DNA from: Treponema sp. UBA6852 | Lineage (GTDB): Bacteria > Spirochaetota > Spirochaetia > Treponematales > Treponemataceae | Length of the DNA stretch: 64,000 nucleotides | Assembly (NCBI GenBank): GCA_002449305.1 | Contig: DKDI01000045.1 | Coordinates: 79,972 to 143,971, forward strand | Direction of reading: 5' to 3' | In this document: positions 16,091 through 25,420 of the stretch, in pieces | How positions within the stretch are numbered: position 1 is the stretch's first letter | How the letters are laid out: each line of letters begins with the position of its first letter | Translations under genes and position numbers: made by a program | Notes under the pieces: model-generated | What the model saw: the letters and a program-made list of their open reading frames with translations, nothing else | Told to the model about the DNA's origin: nothing | Database searches by the model: none

Positions 16091-16627
16091 CTAGTAGTTT
16101 TCAGCTTTTACTTCAAAATAACTTTGCGGATGAGCGCAAACTGGGCAAATGTCAGGCGCTTTTTTTCCTACGCAGATATGTCCGCAGTTTGAGCATTGCC
16201 AAATAACGTCTCCGTCCTTGCTGAAAACACACTCATTTGTAACGTTATCCAAAAGCTTGCGGTAACGCTCTTCATGTGTTTTTTCTACTGCGGCGACACC
16301 TTCAAATTTCTGGGCAATATCAATAAATCCTTCTTCACGCGCTGTCTTGGCAAAAGAAGAATACATATCTGTCCACTCGTAATTTTCACCTTCCGCAGCA
16401 TCCTTTAAATTTTCTGCAGTGCTTTTTATTCCGCCGTTAAGATACTTGTACCAAAGCTTGGCATGCTCCTTTTCATTTTCAGCAGTTTCCTCGAAAATTT
16501 TTGCAATCTGTACAAATCCGTCTTTGCGGGCCTTGCTTGCAAAAAATGTATACTTGTTGCGGGCCTGAGATTCACCTGCAAAAGCCGTCTTAAGATTTTC
16601 TTCAGTTTTTGAACCTTTTAATTCCAT
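16091..16627 (-). CDS. rbr: Rubrerythrin
   Basis: A non-haem iron peroxidase that reduces hydrogen peroxide in anaerobes. The 178 residues contain a diiron four-helix ferritin-like domain with repeated E-x-x-H-type ligands (ESQARNKY, EETAENEKEHAKLWY, GVAAVEKTHEERYR). A C-terminal rubredoxin-like centre follows with two CxxC pairs (CSNCGH, CPVCAH). GGAGG precedes the ATG. Its presence fits an oxygen-sensitive anaerobe. Confidence 0.96.
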   Translation of the reverse strand: MELKGSKTEENLKTAFAGESQARNKYTFFASKARKDGFVQIAKIFEETAENEKEHAKLWYKYLNGGIKSTAENLKDAAEGENYEWTDMYSSFAKTAREEGFIDIAQKFEGVAAVEKTHEERYRKLLDNVTNECVFSKDGDVIWQCSNCGHICVGKKAPDICPVCAHPQSYFEVKAENY

Positions 16628-16736
16628 GATTTGCCTCCATTACAAACACAGCCACAAAAATAAAAATTTCCTATTTACACAAAGTATAATCAATTCTTTT
16701 AATAATTACCATTAAAACAGAAAATTTTCAGGATTT

Positions 16737-17069
16737 TCACATAATTCTGGACAAAACCATAAAAATCACAGTGCTTGAAAAAATGCTCACCATGGAATTT
16801 TTAAATGCAAGATGAATGACAACTGTTGCCACGGAAGCGACTAAATGCGGAATTCCAAAAGGAGAACTCAAAAAGCTTGTGTCCTTAAAGCAATAAACGA
16901 CCAAAACCGCCATGATTAAAGACGGCGTATATTTTTCAATAAAACGGATTATCGCAGGCGGATTTTTTCTGCTGAAGGCAATAAACGGAAGCAAGCGAGT
17001 TCCATAAATAACTGCCCCAGAAACAAAAATAGCTGCCAAAGCCATAAGAAGGCTATAAGATTCTTTCAT
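16737..17069 (-). CDS. azlD: AzlD-type branched-chain amino acid exporter subunit
   Basis: A 110-residue membrane protein with about four hydrophobic segments, matching the small AzlD subunit. GTRLLPFIAFSRKNPPAIIRFIEKYTPSL is typical. The start codon overlaps the azlC stop by 4 bp, so the two are translationally coupled. With AzlC it is expected to export branched-chain or related amino acids; the substrate is inferred from the family. Confidence 0.87.
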   Translation of the reverse strand: MKESYSLLMALAAIFVSGAVIYGTRLLPFIAFSRKNPPAIIRFIEKYTPSLIMAVLVVYCFKDTSFLSSPFGIPHLVASVATVVIHLAFKNSMVSIFSSTVIFMVLSRIM

Positions 17070-17821
17070 GCCAATTCCTCCGATTTAGAATTTGAAAGAA
17101 TTTTTTCTTTTGCAAAAAATGACGGACCTCTTACCAAAAGCATCGCTCCAAGAGCCACGCAAATTGAAACCCATATTATATTTGACGAGCCAAAAACGCC
17201 AGTTTTATAAAGCACAACGGAAATTACAGCGGCAATTCCGCCAAACAAGACTGGCACACAATCCTTTGAAGATTTAAGCTGCTCAATCAAGAGAACTATA
17301 AAAAGCGAAGTCAGAGCAAAATCAACTCCAGTTAAAAATTTTCCAAGCCCGTAGCGGTCCATAACAGTATAAGCCACAGCGCCAATAAGACTTCCCAAGC
17401 ACCAGTAGCTTTGATCCAGCGCGGAAACAATCGCATAAAATGAAATTTTATTTACTCGAGGCGGAACTTCAATTCCCTGGACAAGCGCAAAAGTTTCGTC
17501 TGTAATCGCAAAAACAAGATACGGCTTTTTTCCGCCGGCATTTTTGTATTTTGAAATAAGAGAAAGTCCATAGAAAATATGCCGGATGCTAAGCAAAAAC
17601 TGAACAAGAATTATTTCAGCAAAAGAAGCTCCCGAAGCAAGCTGACCGACTATAAAATATTGCCCGGAACCAGTATACATAATAAGCCCCGAAAGAACGG
17701 CAAGCCACCAAGGATAGCCCGCATTCGCAAGCAGCATTCCAAATCCAATTCCAATCGCGATATATCCAAAAAACACAGGCGCAGTTATTTTAAGTGCCTG
17801 GGCAAAAACATAGCGGTTCAT
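17066..17821 (-). CDS. azlC: AzlC-type branched-chain amino acid permease
   Basis: The large partner of AzlD. Starting at the ATG at 17821 it has about 251 residues with multiple membrane segments. The family pattern is FGYIAIGIGFGMLLANAGYPWW near the start and QFLLSIRHIFYGLSL in the middle. An upstream in-frame start (17842) would lie inside the predicted -10 box, so it was rejected. The transcript is predicted to begin only a few bases before the ATG. Confidence 0.88.
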   Translation of the reverse strand: MNRYVFAQALKITAPVFFGYIAIGIGFGMLLANAGYPWWLAVLSGLIMYTGSGQYFIVGQLASGASFAEIILVQFLLSIRHIFYGLSLISKYKNAGGKKPYLVFAITDETFALVQGIEVPPRVNKISFYAIVSALDQSYWCLGSLIGAVAYTVMDRYGLGKFLTGVDFALTSLFIVLLIEQLKSSKDCVPVLFGGIAAVISVVLYKTGVFGSSNIIWVSICVALGAMLLVRGPSFFAKEKILSNSKSEELA

Positions 17822-17832
17822 AATGAGCAAGT

Positions 17833-17861
17833 ATAATAGCAATAAAGATAAATAGGTTCAA
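17833..17861 (-). promoter_or_regulatory. Promoter for azlCD (near-leaderless)
   Basis: Minus strand TTGAAC (17861-17856), a 17-bp spacer and TATTAT (17838-17833). The expected start of transcription is about 17826 and the azlC ATG is at 17821, so almost no 5' leader or Shine-Dalgarno site remains. Confidence 0.55.
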
Positions 17862-17950
17862 CAGCATAAAATTTCAACTTTCTACAATAAATTCCGCAAA
17901 AATGCGCAAAAAGTTTTTTTATAAATTTCCACTTATTTTTTCAAAAATTA

Positions 17951-18050
17951 TTGACTTTTTTACGTATTAAATACAAATTAAGCCTTAGACTTTAAAGTCT
18001 ATAAGAGCCTTGTTTTGCCAGGCAAAGGCCTTTTTATCACTCAGGAAGGA
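17951..18050 (+). promoter_or_regulatory. potABCD promoter and leader hairpins
   Basis: TTGACT at 17951 is a good -35 candidate; the -10 is weak (TACAAA near 17972). The leader holds a perfect 16-bp palindrome TAGACTTTAAAGTCTA (17986-18001). A GCCTT...AAGGC hairpin then ends in TTTTTA at about 18031, followed by AGGAAGGAG ahead of the GTG start. The arrangement could be a regulated leader (attenuation); the evidence is structural only. Confidence 0.4.
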
Positions 18051-18061
18051 GTTGTACCCTA

Positions 18062-19252
18062 GTGAACGGAAGTACAGTTTCTATTAATAGCGTGTCCAAG
18101 CATTTTGGCTCGTTCCATGCGCTTGATGACATCAGCATTACAATTAAGCAGGGGGAGTTTTTTTCTCTGCTTGGACCGTCCGGCTGTGGAAAGACAACAC
18201 TTCTCCGCATTATCGCAGGATTTGAATTTCCTGATGAAGGCGCAGTTCTTTTTGATGACAAGAATGTTGTGCCTCTTCCGCCTAACAAACGCCAAAGCAA
18301 TACAGTTTTCCAAAGCTACGCGCTTTTTCCGCATCTTTCAGTTTATGAAAATGTTGCGTTTCCGCTTCGCTTAAAAAAGACTGACAAAAAAACAATCGAT
18401 GAAAAAGTAAAGGAATACCTGCATCTTGTTCAGCTTGACCAGCACATGTATAAAAAACCAAACCAGCTTTCAGGCGGACAAAGACAGCGTGTGGCAATTG
18501 CAAGAGCGCTCATAAACGAACCGAAAGTTTTGCTTCTTGACGAGCCTCTTTCAGCACTTGATGCAAAGCTGCGCGCAAATCTTTTGGTTGACCTTGACGC
18601 ATTGCACGACAAAATCGGAATCACGTTCATTTACGTTACTCACGACCAAAGCGAAGCACTTGCCGTAAGCGACAGAATCGCTGTAATGAATCAAGGAAAA
18701 GTTCTTCAGGTCGGAACTCCATTTGAAATTTACGAAAGCCCTGCGACACAATTTGTAGCGCAGTTCATAGGAGAAACAAACCTTTTTGAAAGCACAGTTG
18801 TTTCCTGTGAGCCTCACAAGAATTCCAAGGGAGAAGATGAATTCAATGTAACTCTGAATACTCCAGTTCTTGGACTTCAGGCAAAGCTCAAGGGCGAAAC
18901 TCAGGCGATGCGCGAAGAAGACAAAAATATTCTTGTTACAGATTACGATCACACAGATCCAGGTCAGAAAGTCTGCTTTACAATTCGTCCGGAAAAAATC
19001 CGCATAACTCTTGAAGAGCCGAATGTAGGCGGAAGAAAAGACATCAATGTTTTCAAAGGAATTGTAGAAGAACCGGTTTACACAGGATTTCAGTCTAAAT
19101 TCTACGTGCGCCTTGAAAACGGAGCAATCATAAAAGTATTCAAGCAGCACACAAACTATCTTGATGACGGTCCGGAAATCGCATGGAAAGATGAAGTTTT
19201 TGTTTCATGGTCAGCAGATGACGGCTACATTGTTGAGGACATAAACACATGA
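18062..19252 (+). CDS. potA: Spermidine/putrescine ABC transporter ATPase
   Basis: ATP-binding subunit of a polyamine importer. The 396 residues contain Walker A GPSGCGKTT near 41, the Q-loop, the signature LSGGQRQRVA, Walker B VLLLDEPLSALD and the switch His in THDQSEA. A C-terminal TOBE regulatory domain follows. It starts with GTG behind a strong AGGAAGGAG site. potB begins within its stop codon (ATGA overlap). Confidence 0.95.
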   Translation: MNGSTVSINSVSKHFGSFHALDDISITIKQGEFFSLLGPSGCGKTTLLRIIAGFEFPDEGAVLFDDKNVVPLPPNKRQSNTVFQSYALFPHLSVYENVAFPLRLKKTDKKTIDEKVKEYLHLVQLDQHMYKKPNQLSGGQRQRVAIARALINEPKVLLLDEPLSALDAKLRANLLVDLDALHDKIGITFIYVTHDQSEALAVSDRIAVMNQGKVLQVGTPFEIYESPATQFVAQFIGETNLFESTVVSCEPHKNSKGEDEFNVTLNTPVLGLQAKLKGETQAMREEDKNILVTDYDHTDPGQKVCFTIRPEKIRITLEEPNVGGRKDINVFKGIVEEPVYTGFQSKFYVRLENGAIIKVFKQHTNYLDDGPEIAWKDEVFVSWSADDGYIVEDINT

Positions 19253-20268
19253 AAAGCAAGCAAGAAAAGAAAGAACACAAAAGCTTTCAGCTCAGGCTAG
19301 CTTCAAAGGCTTACGGTGCAAAATATAAAAAGGCGAATCCCGGTCCTGCATACGCTTGGCCAATGGGAGCTTGGTTTTCACTTTTCTTTATTGTGCCGCT
19401 AGTTATAATTATATGCTACTCATTTTTAAAGCGCGATGTTTACGGCGGAGTTACAAGGGAATTTTCGCTTAAAGCCTACGAGCAGATGCTAAGCCCGGCT
19501 TACGGTCTTATATTTTTGCGCACACTTTGGATTACAATAATCGCCACAGCAGTTACAATTATCATTTCACTTCCGTGCGGATATGCAATGGCAAGAAGCA
19601 AGCACCAAACACTTCTTTTGATTCTTGTTATTGTTCCGTTTTTAACAAACAGCCTTATAAGAATTTTTGCCTGGATTACAATTCTTGGAGACAACGGGCT
19701 TTTTAACCAGTTGCTTTCAAATTTGCATTTGATTCTTTGCAAGATAACGGGTTCTACAAAAGAATTTGTTCCGCATAAATTTATGTTTACACGCGAAGCA
19801 GTTATTCTTGTAAGCATTTATATGTATTTGCCTTACGCGATTCTTCCAGTTTTTACAGCGGTGGACAGATTTGATTTTACACTGCTTGAAGCTGCCCGGG
19901 ATCTTGGCGCGACAAAAATGCAGTCAATGTTTAAAGTTTTAATTCCGGGAATTAAAAGCGGAATCTTGAGCGCGGTAATTTTTACATTTATTCCAATTTT
20001 TGGAACATACACAGTTCCGCAGCTTGTAGGCGGAAAAGACAGCTATATGCTTGGAAACATAATTGTTGACCAAGTTCAGAAAGTGCGCAACTGGCCGCTA
20101 GCTTCAGCATTCAGCCTTGTAATTACAGTTATAAGCATGGCGGGAGTTCTGCTAATGCTTTCAACAGGAAAAAAAGAAGCAGACTTGAACAAAAAATTGA
20201 ACAAAGAAGACACAACATCAAGCATTGCCGAAAGCATTTCCAAAGCCAGCCTTGAAGGAAGCAAATGA
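19249..20268 (+). CDS. potB: Spermidine/putrescine ABC transporter permease PotB
   Basis: Inner-membrane permease of 339 residues with about six membrane helices and the EAA loop EAARDLGATKMQSMFKVLIPG, which contacts PotA. A long charged cytoplasmic N terminus and a C-terminal tail rich in Lys/Ser/Glu are present. Both ends overlap neighbouring pot genes by 4 bp, showing tight coupling. Confidence 0.94.
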   Translation: MKSKQEKKEHKSFQLRLASKAYGAKYKKANPGPAYAWPMGAWFSLFFIVPLVIIICYSFLKRDVYGGVTREFSLKAYEQMLSPAYGLIFLRTLWITIIATAVTIIISLPCGYAMARSKHQTLLLILVIVPFLTNSLIRIFAWITILGDNGLFNQLLSNLHLILCKITGSTKEFVPHKFMFTREAVILVSIYMYLPYAILPVFTAVDRFDFTLLEAARDLGATKMQSMFKVLIPGIKSGILSAVIFTFIPIFGTYTVPQLVGGKDSYMLGNIIVDQVQKVRNWPLASAFSLVITVISMAGVLLMLSTGKKEADLNKKLNKEDTTSSIAESISKASLEGSK

Positions 20269-21137
20269 AAAATCCGATTTTATTGTTAAACAAAAAATAC
20301 AAGTCGATTCCCAAAAGCGAGTCAAACAGGCACGCAAAACGCCAGTGGAAAAAGCGCAATCCAAAATTCAGCTTGTCGAACACGATATTGTGCCTTTCAA
20401 TTTTATTTTTGTTTTTGCCGCTGTTTGTAATTGTGTTTTTTTCATTCAACGAATCAAAAGACACAACATTTACAAATTTTTCGTTCATTTGGTACCAGAA
20501 ACTCATATTCAGCTCAAAACCTTTGTGGCACGCGCTTTTAAACAGTTTTATTGTAGCCATAACATCTGCAATTACAGCAACTGTTCTTGGAACTTTGGCA
20601 GCAATTGGAATCAGCTGGTACAAATTCTTCGGAAAATCCTACATTCAGTCAATCAGCTTTTTGCCGATGGTTCTGCCGGAAGTAATCATGGGAATTTCGC
20701 TTTTGATTTTTTTCAGCGGAATAAAACTTTCTCTCGGTCTTTTTACAATTTTTATTGCGCATACAACATTCTGCCTTCCATTTGTTTATCTTATGGTAAG
20801 CGCAAGAATTGACGAATTTGACTATTCAATTATAGAAGCAAGCCACGACCTGGGCGCAAACGAATTTCAGACGCTTACAAAAGTAATTGTTCCTGCAATC
20901 ATGCCTGGAATTATTTCCGGCTTTATGATGAGCATAACAATGTCGTTTGAAGATTACGTTATAACGGCTCTTGTTTCAGGACCAGGAAGCACAACACTTC
21001 CACTTTACGTTTATTCGCTTATAAGATTCGGCGTAAGTCCTGTAATCAATTCGCTTTCTTTTGTGCTGATTTTGATAATCTGCGCAATTGCAATCCTGCT
21101 TAGAAGCCGACTTAAAACATTTGCGGCATCAAGATAA
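20265..21137 (+). CDS. potC: Spermidine/putrescine ABC transporter permease PotC
   Basis: Second permease, 290 residues, with the EAA loop EASHDLGANEFQTLTKVIVPA and about six membrane segments. A basic N-terminal extension of roughly 35 residues precedes the first helix. It starts in the potB stop codon. Function follows from the pot gene order and family resemblance. Confidence 0.94.
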   Translation: MKNPILLLNKKYKSIPKSESNRHAKRQWKKRNPKFSLSNTILCLSILFLFLPLFVIVFFSFNESKDTTFTNFSFIWYQKLIFSSKPLWHALLNSFIVAITSAITATVLGTLAAIGISWYKFFGKSYIQSISFLPMVLPEVIMGISLLIFFSGIKLSLGLFTIFIAHTTFCLPFVYLMVSARIDEFDYSIIEASHDLGANEFQTLTKVIVPAIMPGIISGFMMSITMSFEDYVITALVSGPGSTTLPLYVYSLIRFGVSPVINSLSFVLILIICAIAILLRSRLKTFAASR

Positions 21138-21192
21138 TTCATTCTACAAAAAAGCAAAACTGGCTTAATACCGGTCTTGCAAAGGAGTTTTT

Positions 21193-22236
21193 ATGAAAAA
21201 AAGAGTTTGCTCAATTATTTCAGCTTTTATCGCCTGCGCTTCTGTTTCATTTTTTTCATGCAAGAAAGAAAATGAAGTCTACCTTTACAACTGGACTTAC
21301 TACACGCCGGATGAAGTTTTGCGCGACTTTGAAAAAGAGTTCAACTGCACAGTAAAAGTAGACAGCTACGCTTCAAATGAAGAAATGTACGCAAAGCTAA
21401 GAGCAGGAGCAAAAGGATACGACATAGTTGTTCCGTCACAGGACTACTGTTCAATCATGATTAAGCAGGGAATGTTCCGTGAGCTTGACCAGAGCAAGAT
21501 GACAAACAAAAGCCACATAAATCCGCTTGTGTTTGAAAAGGCAGATTACGATCCTCAGATGAAATATTGCGTTCCATATTATCTTGGAGCCGCTGGAATC
21601 GCCGTGAACAAGACAAAAGTTTCCGCGGAATATGAAAGAACCTGGAATATTTTTTCAGACAAGCAGTTTGCAGGACACGCCACAATGATGGACGATATGC
21701 GCGAAGTTATCGGAGACGCTCTTACAACACTTGGCTACAGCATAAACACAGTTGACAAAAACGAGCTGAAAGAAGCTTCGGACTACATAATAAAAAACTG
21801 GAAGCCAAACCTCGTAAAGTTCGACGCTGAAGGATTCGGAAAGTCATTTGCTTCCGGCGACTTCTGGCTTTGCCAAGGATATGCAGAAGTTGTTTTCGGC
21901 GAAGTTCCAGAAGATAAATGGGAAGAAACAATCGATTTCTTTATTCCAGCTGAAGGCGGACCTTCTTACCTTGACAGCATGTGCATTCTAAAAGATGCTC
22001 CTCACTACGACCTAGCCAATGAATTTGTAAACTATATTCATCGCCCGGAAGTCTACGCTAAATTCCTTGACGCATTCCACTTCCCTTGCTTTGTGAACAA
22101 AAACGCTGCCCAGTACATGACAACAAAAGCAATGTACGAGGCAGACCAAATGTCAAACTGTGTTCTAAAAGAAGATCTTGGAGAAGACTTGGACAAATAC
22201 AATGAGCTTTGGCAGGAAATAAGATTTTCTGAATAG
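21193..22236 (+). CDS. potD: Spermidine/putrescine-binding lipoprotein PotD
   Basis: Extracytoplasmic substrate-binding protein of the importer, 347 residues. The N terminus is a lipoprotein signal with a lipobox-like SFFSC near residues 19-23, so it is probably lipid-anchored. The mature part begins YLYNWTYYTPDEVLRDFEKEF, typical of PotD/PotF, and has WNIFSDKQFAGHATMMDD. AAAGGAG precedes the ATG. It is the last gene of potABCD and is followed by a terminator. Confidence 0.94.
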   Translation: MKKRVCSIISAFIACASVSFFSCKKENEVYLYNWTYYTPDEVLRDFEKEFNCTVKVDSYASNEEMYAKLRAGAKGYDIVVPSQDYCSIMIKQGMFRELDQSKMTNKSHINPLVFEKADYDPQMKYCVPYYLGAAGIAVNKTKVSAEYERTWNIFSDKQFAGHATMMDDMREVIGDALTTLGYSINTVDKNELKEASDYIIKNWKPNLVKFDAEGFGKSFASGDFWLCQGYAEVVFGEVPEDKWEETIDFFIPAEGGPSYLDSMCILKDAPHYDLANEFVNYIHRPEVYAKFLDAFHFPCFVNKNAAQYMTTKAMYEADQMSNCVLKEDLGEDLDKYNELWQEIRFSE

Positions 22237-22253
22237 CAAGTTCATAAAGTATT

Positions 22254-22292
22254 TATGGTGCTGCGCAAATTCGTGCAGTGCCTTTTTTTTAT
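22254..22292 (+). terminator. Rho-independent terminator after potD
   Basis: GGTGCTGC pairs with GCAGTGCC (8 bp, two wobble pairs) around a 10-base loop, followed by eight T. It lies 20 bp after the potD stop. Confidence 0.8.
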
Positions 22293-22335
22293 GCAAACAA
22301 GACAAACTTTCGTTCCATTGCGCAAATAAAGCAAA

Positions 22336-22364
22336 TTGCGTACAGATTCTTTTTTTGCTATAAT
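22336..22364 (+). promoter_or_regulatory. Promoter for aroA (leaderless)
   Basis: TTGCGT (22336-22341), a 17-bp spacer and a perfect TATAAT (22359-22364). The ATG is at 22373, so transcription should begin at or within about two bases of it. No Shine-Dalgarno sequence can be present, predicting a leaderless mRNA. Confidence 0.65.
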
Positions 22365-22372
22365 CAGCATCT

Positions 22373-23764
22373 ATGAAAATCATTGCAAAAAAAACAAACC
22401 TCAACGGACATATTCAAGTTCCAGGCTCTAAGTCACATACAATCAGAGCGCTTTTGCTTGCATCCCTTGCAGAAGGAACTTCATATATACGCAATCCACT
22501 TCCAAGCGCAGACTGTCTTAGCGCAAGCCGTGCAGTTCCTCTTATGGGCGCAAAAATCAAACTGGAAGAAGGGTCGATAAAAATCGGACAGACTTGGACA
22601 GTCCAAGGAGCAGGAAGCGAAATTCATTTGCCAAGCAACATCGTTGACGTAGGAAATTCCGGCTCGTTGCTTTACTTTATGTCGCCAATTGCAGCTACAT
22701 TTGAAGGCTGGAGCGTATTCACTGGAGACGAAAGCATAAGAAAACGTCCCGTAAGCCACGTTGTAGACGCATTAAGACAACTTGGAGCTCAGGCATTCAC
22801 TGCGGAAGAAAAAAGCGGAACCTGTCCAATGCTCATAAAAGGCCCTATAAATGCAAACAACACAGTAAAAACAGGAGGCGAGCTTAGCCAGTATGTTTCC
22901 GGAATGATGATGGCAGCTTGCAGGCTGAACGGAACTCTTAAAATCGAACTTTCAAATCCAAAAGAAACTCCTTATCTTTACATGACCCAAAAGTGGCTTG
23001 AAAGCTGCGGAGTAAAAGTCAGAATGTCAGAGGACTTTAAGCATATAGAAGTTGACGGTCCTGTAAAAATAAAGGCATTCGACAAAGTAATTCCAAGCGA
23101 CTGGGAAGCTGTGGCATTTCCGCTGATTGCAACCTTGATTACAGACAGCGAGCTTGTAATTGACAACGTAGACTTAAGCGGAACTCAAGGAGATGAAGCA
23201 ATAGTCGAAGTTCTAAAATCCCTCGGAGCAGACATTGTGCTTGACAAGGAAAACTGCTCACTCAAAGTGCGCGGCGGAAAAAAAGCCACAAACGGAATTG
23301 GAAGACTTTCCACGGAACTTTTAAAAGACAAAGAGCTTCACGTAAATCTTTCTGGATTTCCTGATGCAGTTTGCGCTCTTGCCGCAGTTTCGTGCTTTGT
23401 GGAAGGAACTGTATTTATTGAAGACATTGGAGTTTGCCGCAGAAAGGAAACAGACCGCATAAAAGTTTTAAAAAGCGAACTTGAAAAACTCGGTGCGCAA
23501 GTAGAAGAAGGCGAAGACTTTTTGGTTATCCACGGACATTCGCCAGTTCTTGCTGACGGCAAAGCAAACCCTGCCTTTATCTTGCACGGCGCAGAAGTTG
23601 AAAGCTACCTTGACCACAGAGTTGCAATGAGCCTTGCCTGTCTAGGGCTTGGATTAAAAGAAGGCCAAGAAGTAAAAGTAAAAGACTCGGAATGCTGTTC
23701 TGTAAGCTTTCCTGAATTCTTTGAAGCCATGAACAAAATAGGAGCCGGATTCACAAAAGCCTAA
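22373..23764 (+). CDS. aroA: 3-phosphoshikimate 1-carboxyvinyltransferase (EPSP synthase)
   Basis: Joins PEP to shikimate-3-phosphate in the chorismate pathway for aromatic amino acids. The 463-residue protein has PGSKSHTIRALLLA at the N terminus, GNSGSLLYFM where the family usually has GNAGTxxR, CRRKETDRI, and EVESYLDHRVAMSLA near the C terminus. The GNSGSLLYF version lacks the usual Arg, which may alter substrate contacts. It is transcribed alone from a predicted leaderless promoter. Confidence 0.93.
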   Translation: MKIIAKKTNLNGHIQVPGSKSHTIRALLLASLAEGTSYIRNPLPSADCLSASRAVPLMGAKIKLEEGSIKIGQTWTVQGAGSEIHLPSNIVDVGNSGSLLYFMSPIAATFEGWSVFTGDESIRKRPVSHVVDALRQLGAQAFTAEEKSGTCPMLIKGPINANNTVKTGGELSQYVSGMMMAACRLNGTLKIELSNPKETPYLYMTQKWLESCGVKVRMSEDFKHIEVDGPVKIKAFDKVIPSDWEAVAFPLIATLITDSELVIDNVDLSGTQGDEAIVEVLKSLGADIVLDKENCSLKVRGGKKATNGIGRLSTELLKDKELHVNLSGFPDAVCALAAVSCFVEGTVFIEDIGVCRRKETDRIKVLKSELEKLGAQVEEGEDFLVIHGHSPVLADGKANPAFILHGAEVESYLDHRVAMSLACLGLGLKEGQEVKVKDSECCSVSFPEFFEAMNKIGAGFTKA

Positions 23765-23848
23765 AAAAACACGCCGAGTTTTTAAAAATTCTCGGCGTAA
23801 AATTTAAAAAGTACGGCGTGTTTTTAATAAATTCTCGCCGAGAATTTT
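23765..23848 (+). terminator. Three alternative terminator stems after aroA
   Basis: Three mutually exclusive perfect stems overlap here: 12 bp (23765-23776 with 23814-23825, ending in TTTTT), 8 bp ACGCCGAG/CTCGGCGT (23771-23778 with 23791-23798) and 13 bp (23785-23797 with 23836-23848). The whole probably ends aroA transcription and may also act on the convergent HD-GYP transcript. Confidence 0.7.
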
Positions 23849-23948
23849 AGAAATATCGCAGATACAAATCTGATATTAAAATGCAAAAATAGATTATCGG
23901 GTTACTGCACAATAATGACAGTAAAAACAAAACTGCTTTGAAACTGTT

Positions 23949-25229
23949 TTACTTGTTCTTTTCACGACCTTCAACAAGCTGAAGCCTCCAGTCGTACTCT
24001 TTCTGCTCGTCTTCAATTTCTTGCTTGCGAAATGACTTTGACACTTCTTCAATAACCGAAGCAATATTTATAACGGCATCCACAATGCAAGGCTCAAAAT
24101 GGCTTCCGCTTGATTCCTTAAAAATTTCAATTGTGCGCTCAATAGAAAACGGCTGTTTATAAGGTCTCCAGCTTAAAAGAGCGTCAAGAACATCAGCGGC
24201 AGCCATTATGCGAGCGCAAAGTGGAATTTCATTTCCTGAAAGTCCGTTCGGATAACCGCTTCCGTCGTATTTTTCATGGTGGCAGTAAGCCATCTGTTCC
24301 GCAATCATATTGAACCAGCCTCTGTTTATCATAGGCAAAAGCTGCACAAGTCTCTTTCCTTCAGCAGGATGAGCTTTCATCATTTGAAATTCTTCATAAG
24401 TGTATTTTCCAGGCTTGTTAAGAATGCTGTCCGGAATATGAACTTTGCCAATGTCGTGCAAGTTTGCCGCAGCGGAATAAACGGAAATTGCCTGCTCCGT
24501 AAGAATTTCCTTGTAATGTCCTTCCTTTACAAGTTCCCTTGAAATAAGCTCGACGTATTTAACAGTATGGCGAACGTGGTGGCCTGTAAAAAGCTCGTGG
24601 CTTTCAAGCATTCTTGGAATAAATTCCATAATCTTCATTTGAGTATCTTTCAGCTGAAAAGCCTTTGTAAGCGCGCGGCTAAGAGTGGAATGGCTTCTTT
24701 TAGAAAGAGCAACCGCTATAATGTAGGAAAAAACAAATTCAATTGTAAAACCTGCGCTCTGCGAAAAAAAGTAAAAGCTTTCAGTTGTGTTAAAGCTGAC
24801 ACACATAATTTTTGCGCGGAAATAAATTGAAACAATCATAAAAACATAGCAGACAAGCGCAATGCATCTTGTAAGCACGGCATTGTAATAAAGACAGCTA
24901 AGAAAAACTACAAGCGCATAAGAAATATTTATTCCGATATGTCCGTTTGTTCCCATGTATACCAGAATCGCCGCCATAACGCAAAGCCCGAAAACCATGG
25001 GAATTCTGTGCCAGCGGAAAACATAGACAAAAATGCTCTGAATAATAGAAAATAAAGCTATGACGATTCCAAGTGTAACTGAATATGAATAGGGAATTTC
25101 AAAAATGCCAATCTTGCTGATAACAATAAAAAGCGGCGCAAGAATATTTCCAAGCAGCAAAATGCCGGTTGTAAGCCTGTTGACATTTTCAATATTTTCA
25201 GCAAAAAACTCTTCATCTTCAACCGGCAC
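23949..25229 (-). CDS. Membrane HD-GYP domain protein (probable c-di-GMP phosphodiesterase)
   Basis: Predicted to hydrolyse cyclic di-GMP. The 426 residues have an N-terminal membrane domain of about six helices (residues 15-185), then an HD-GYP domain. HDIGKVHIPD supplies the metal-binding HD pair, and HHEKYDGSGYPNGLSGNEIP contains the HxxxxDGxGYP signature. The C terminus is a charged helix. No second sensory domain is seen. The gene stands alone. Confidence 0.92.
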   Translation of the reverse strand: MPVEDEEFFAENIENVNRLTTGILLLGNILAPLFIVISKIGIFEIPYSYSVTLGIVIALFSIIQSIFVYVFRWHRIPMVFGLCVMAAILVYMGTNGHIGINISYALVVFLSCLYYNAVLTRCIALVCYVFMIVSIYFRAKIMCVSFNTTESFYFFSQSAGFTIEFVFSYIIAVALSKRSHSTLSRALTKAFQLKDTQMKIMEFIPRMLESHELFTGHHVRHTVKYVELISRELVKEGHYKEILTEQAISVYSAAANLHDIGKVHIPDSILNKPGKYTYEEFQMMKAHPAEGKRLVQLLPMINRGWFNMIAEQMAYCHHEKYDGSGYPNGLSGNEIPLCARIMAAADVLDALLSWRPYKQPFSIERTIEIFKESSGSHFEPCIVDAVINIASVIEEVSKSFRKQEIEDEQKEYDWRLQLVEGREKNK

Positions 25230-25362
25230 AGAAAACTCCCTTCACTCTCCCAGCAAGAAAAAAATCCGACTTATTAAAAATACTTTGTAAATTATAAAAA
25301 TATTCCTAGCAAAAATCAACATATCAAATCGGCACGGCTCAGACAAAACAAAAGAATACACA

Positions 25363-25391
25363 TTGAACGCTGATTGCTTTTATGATATTAT
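25363..25391 (+). promoter_or_regulatory. Promoter for mraY-type gene
   Basis: TTGAAC (25363-25368), a 17-bp spacer and TATTAT (25386-25391), about 30 bp upstream of the TTG start codon. AGGGG lies between. Confidence 0.6.
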
Positions 25392-25420
25392 TATAAAATT
25401 ACAATAAAAGGGGTCTTACT

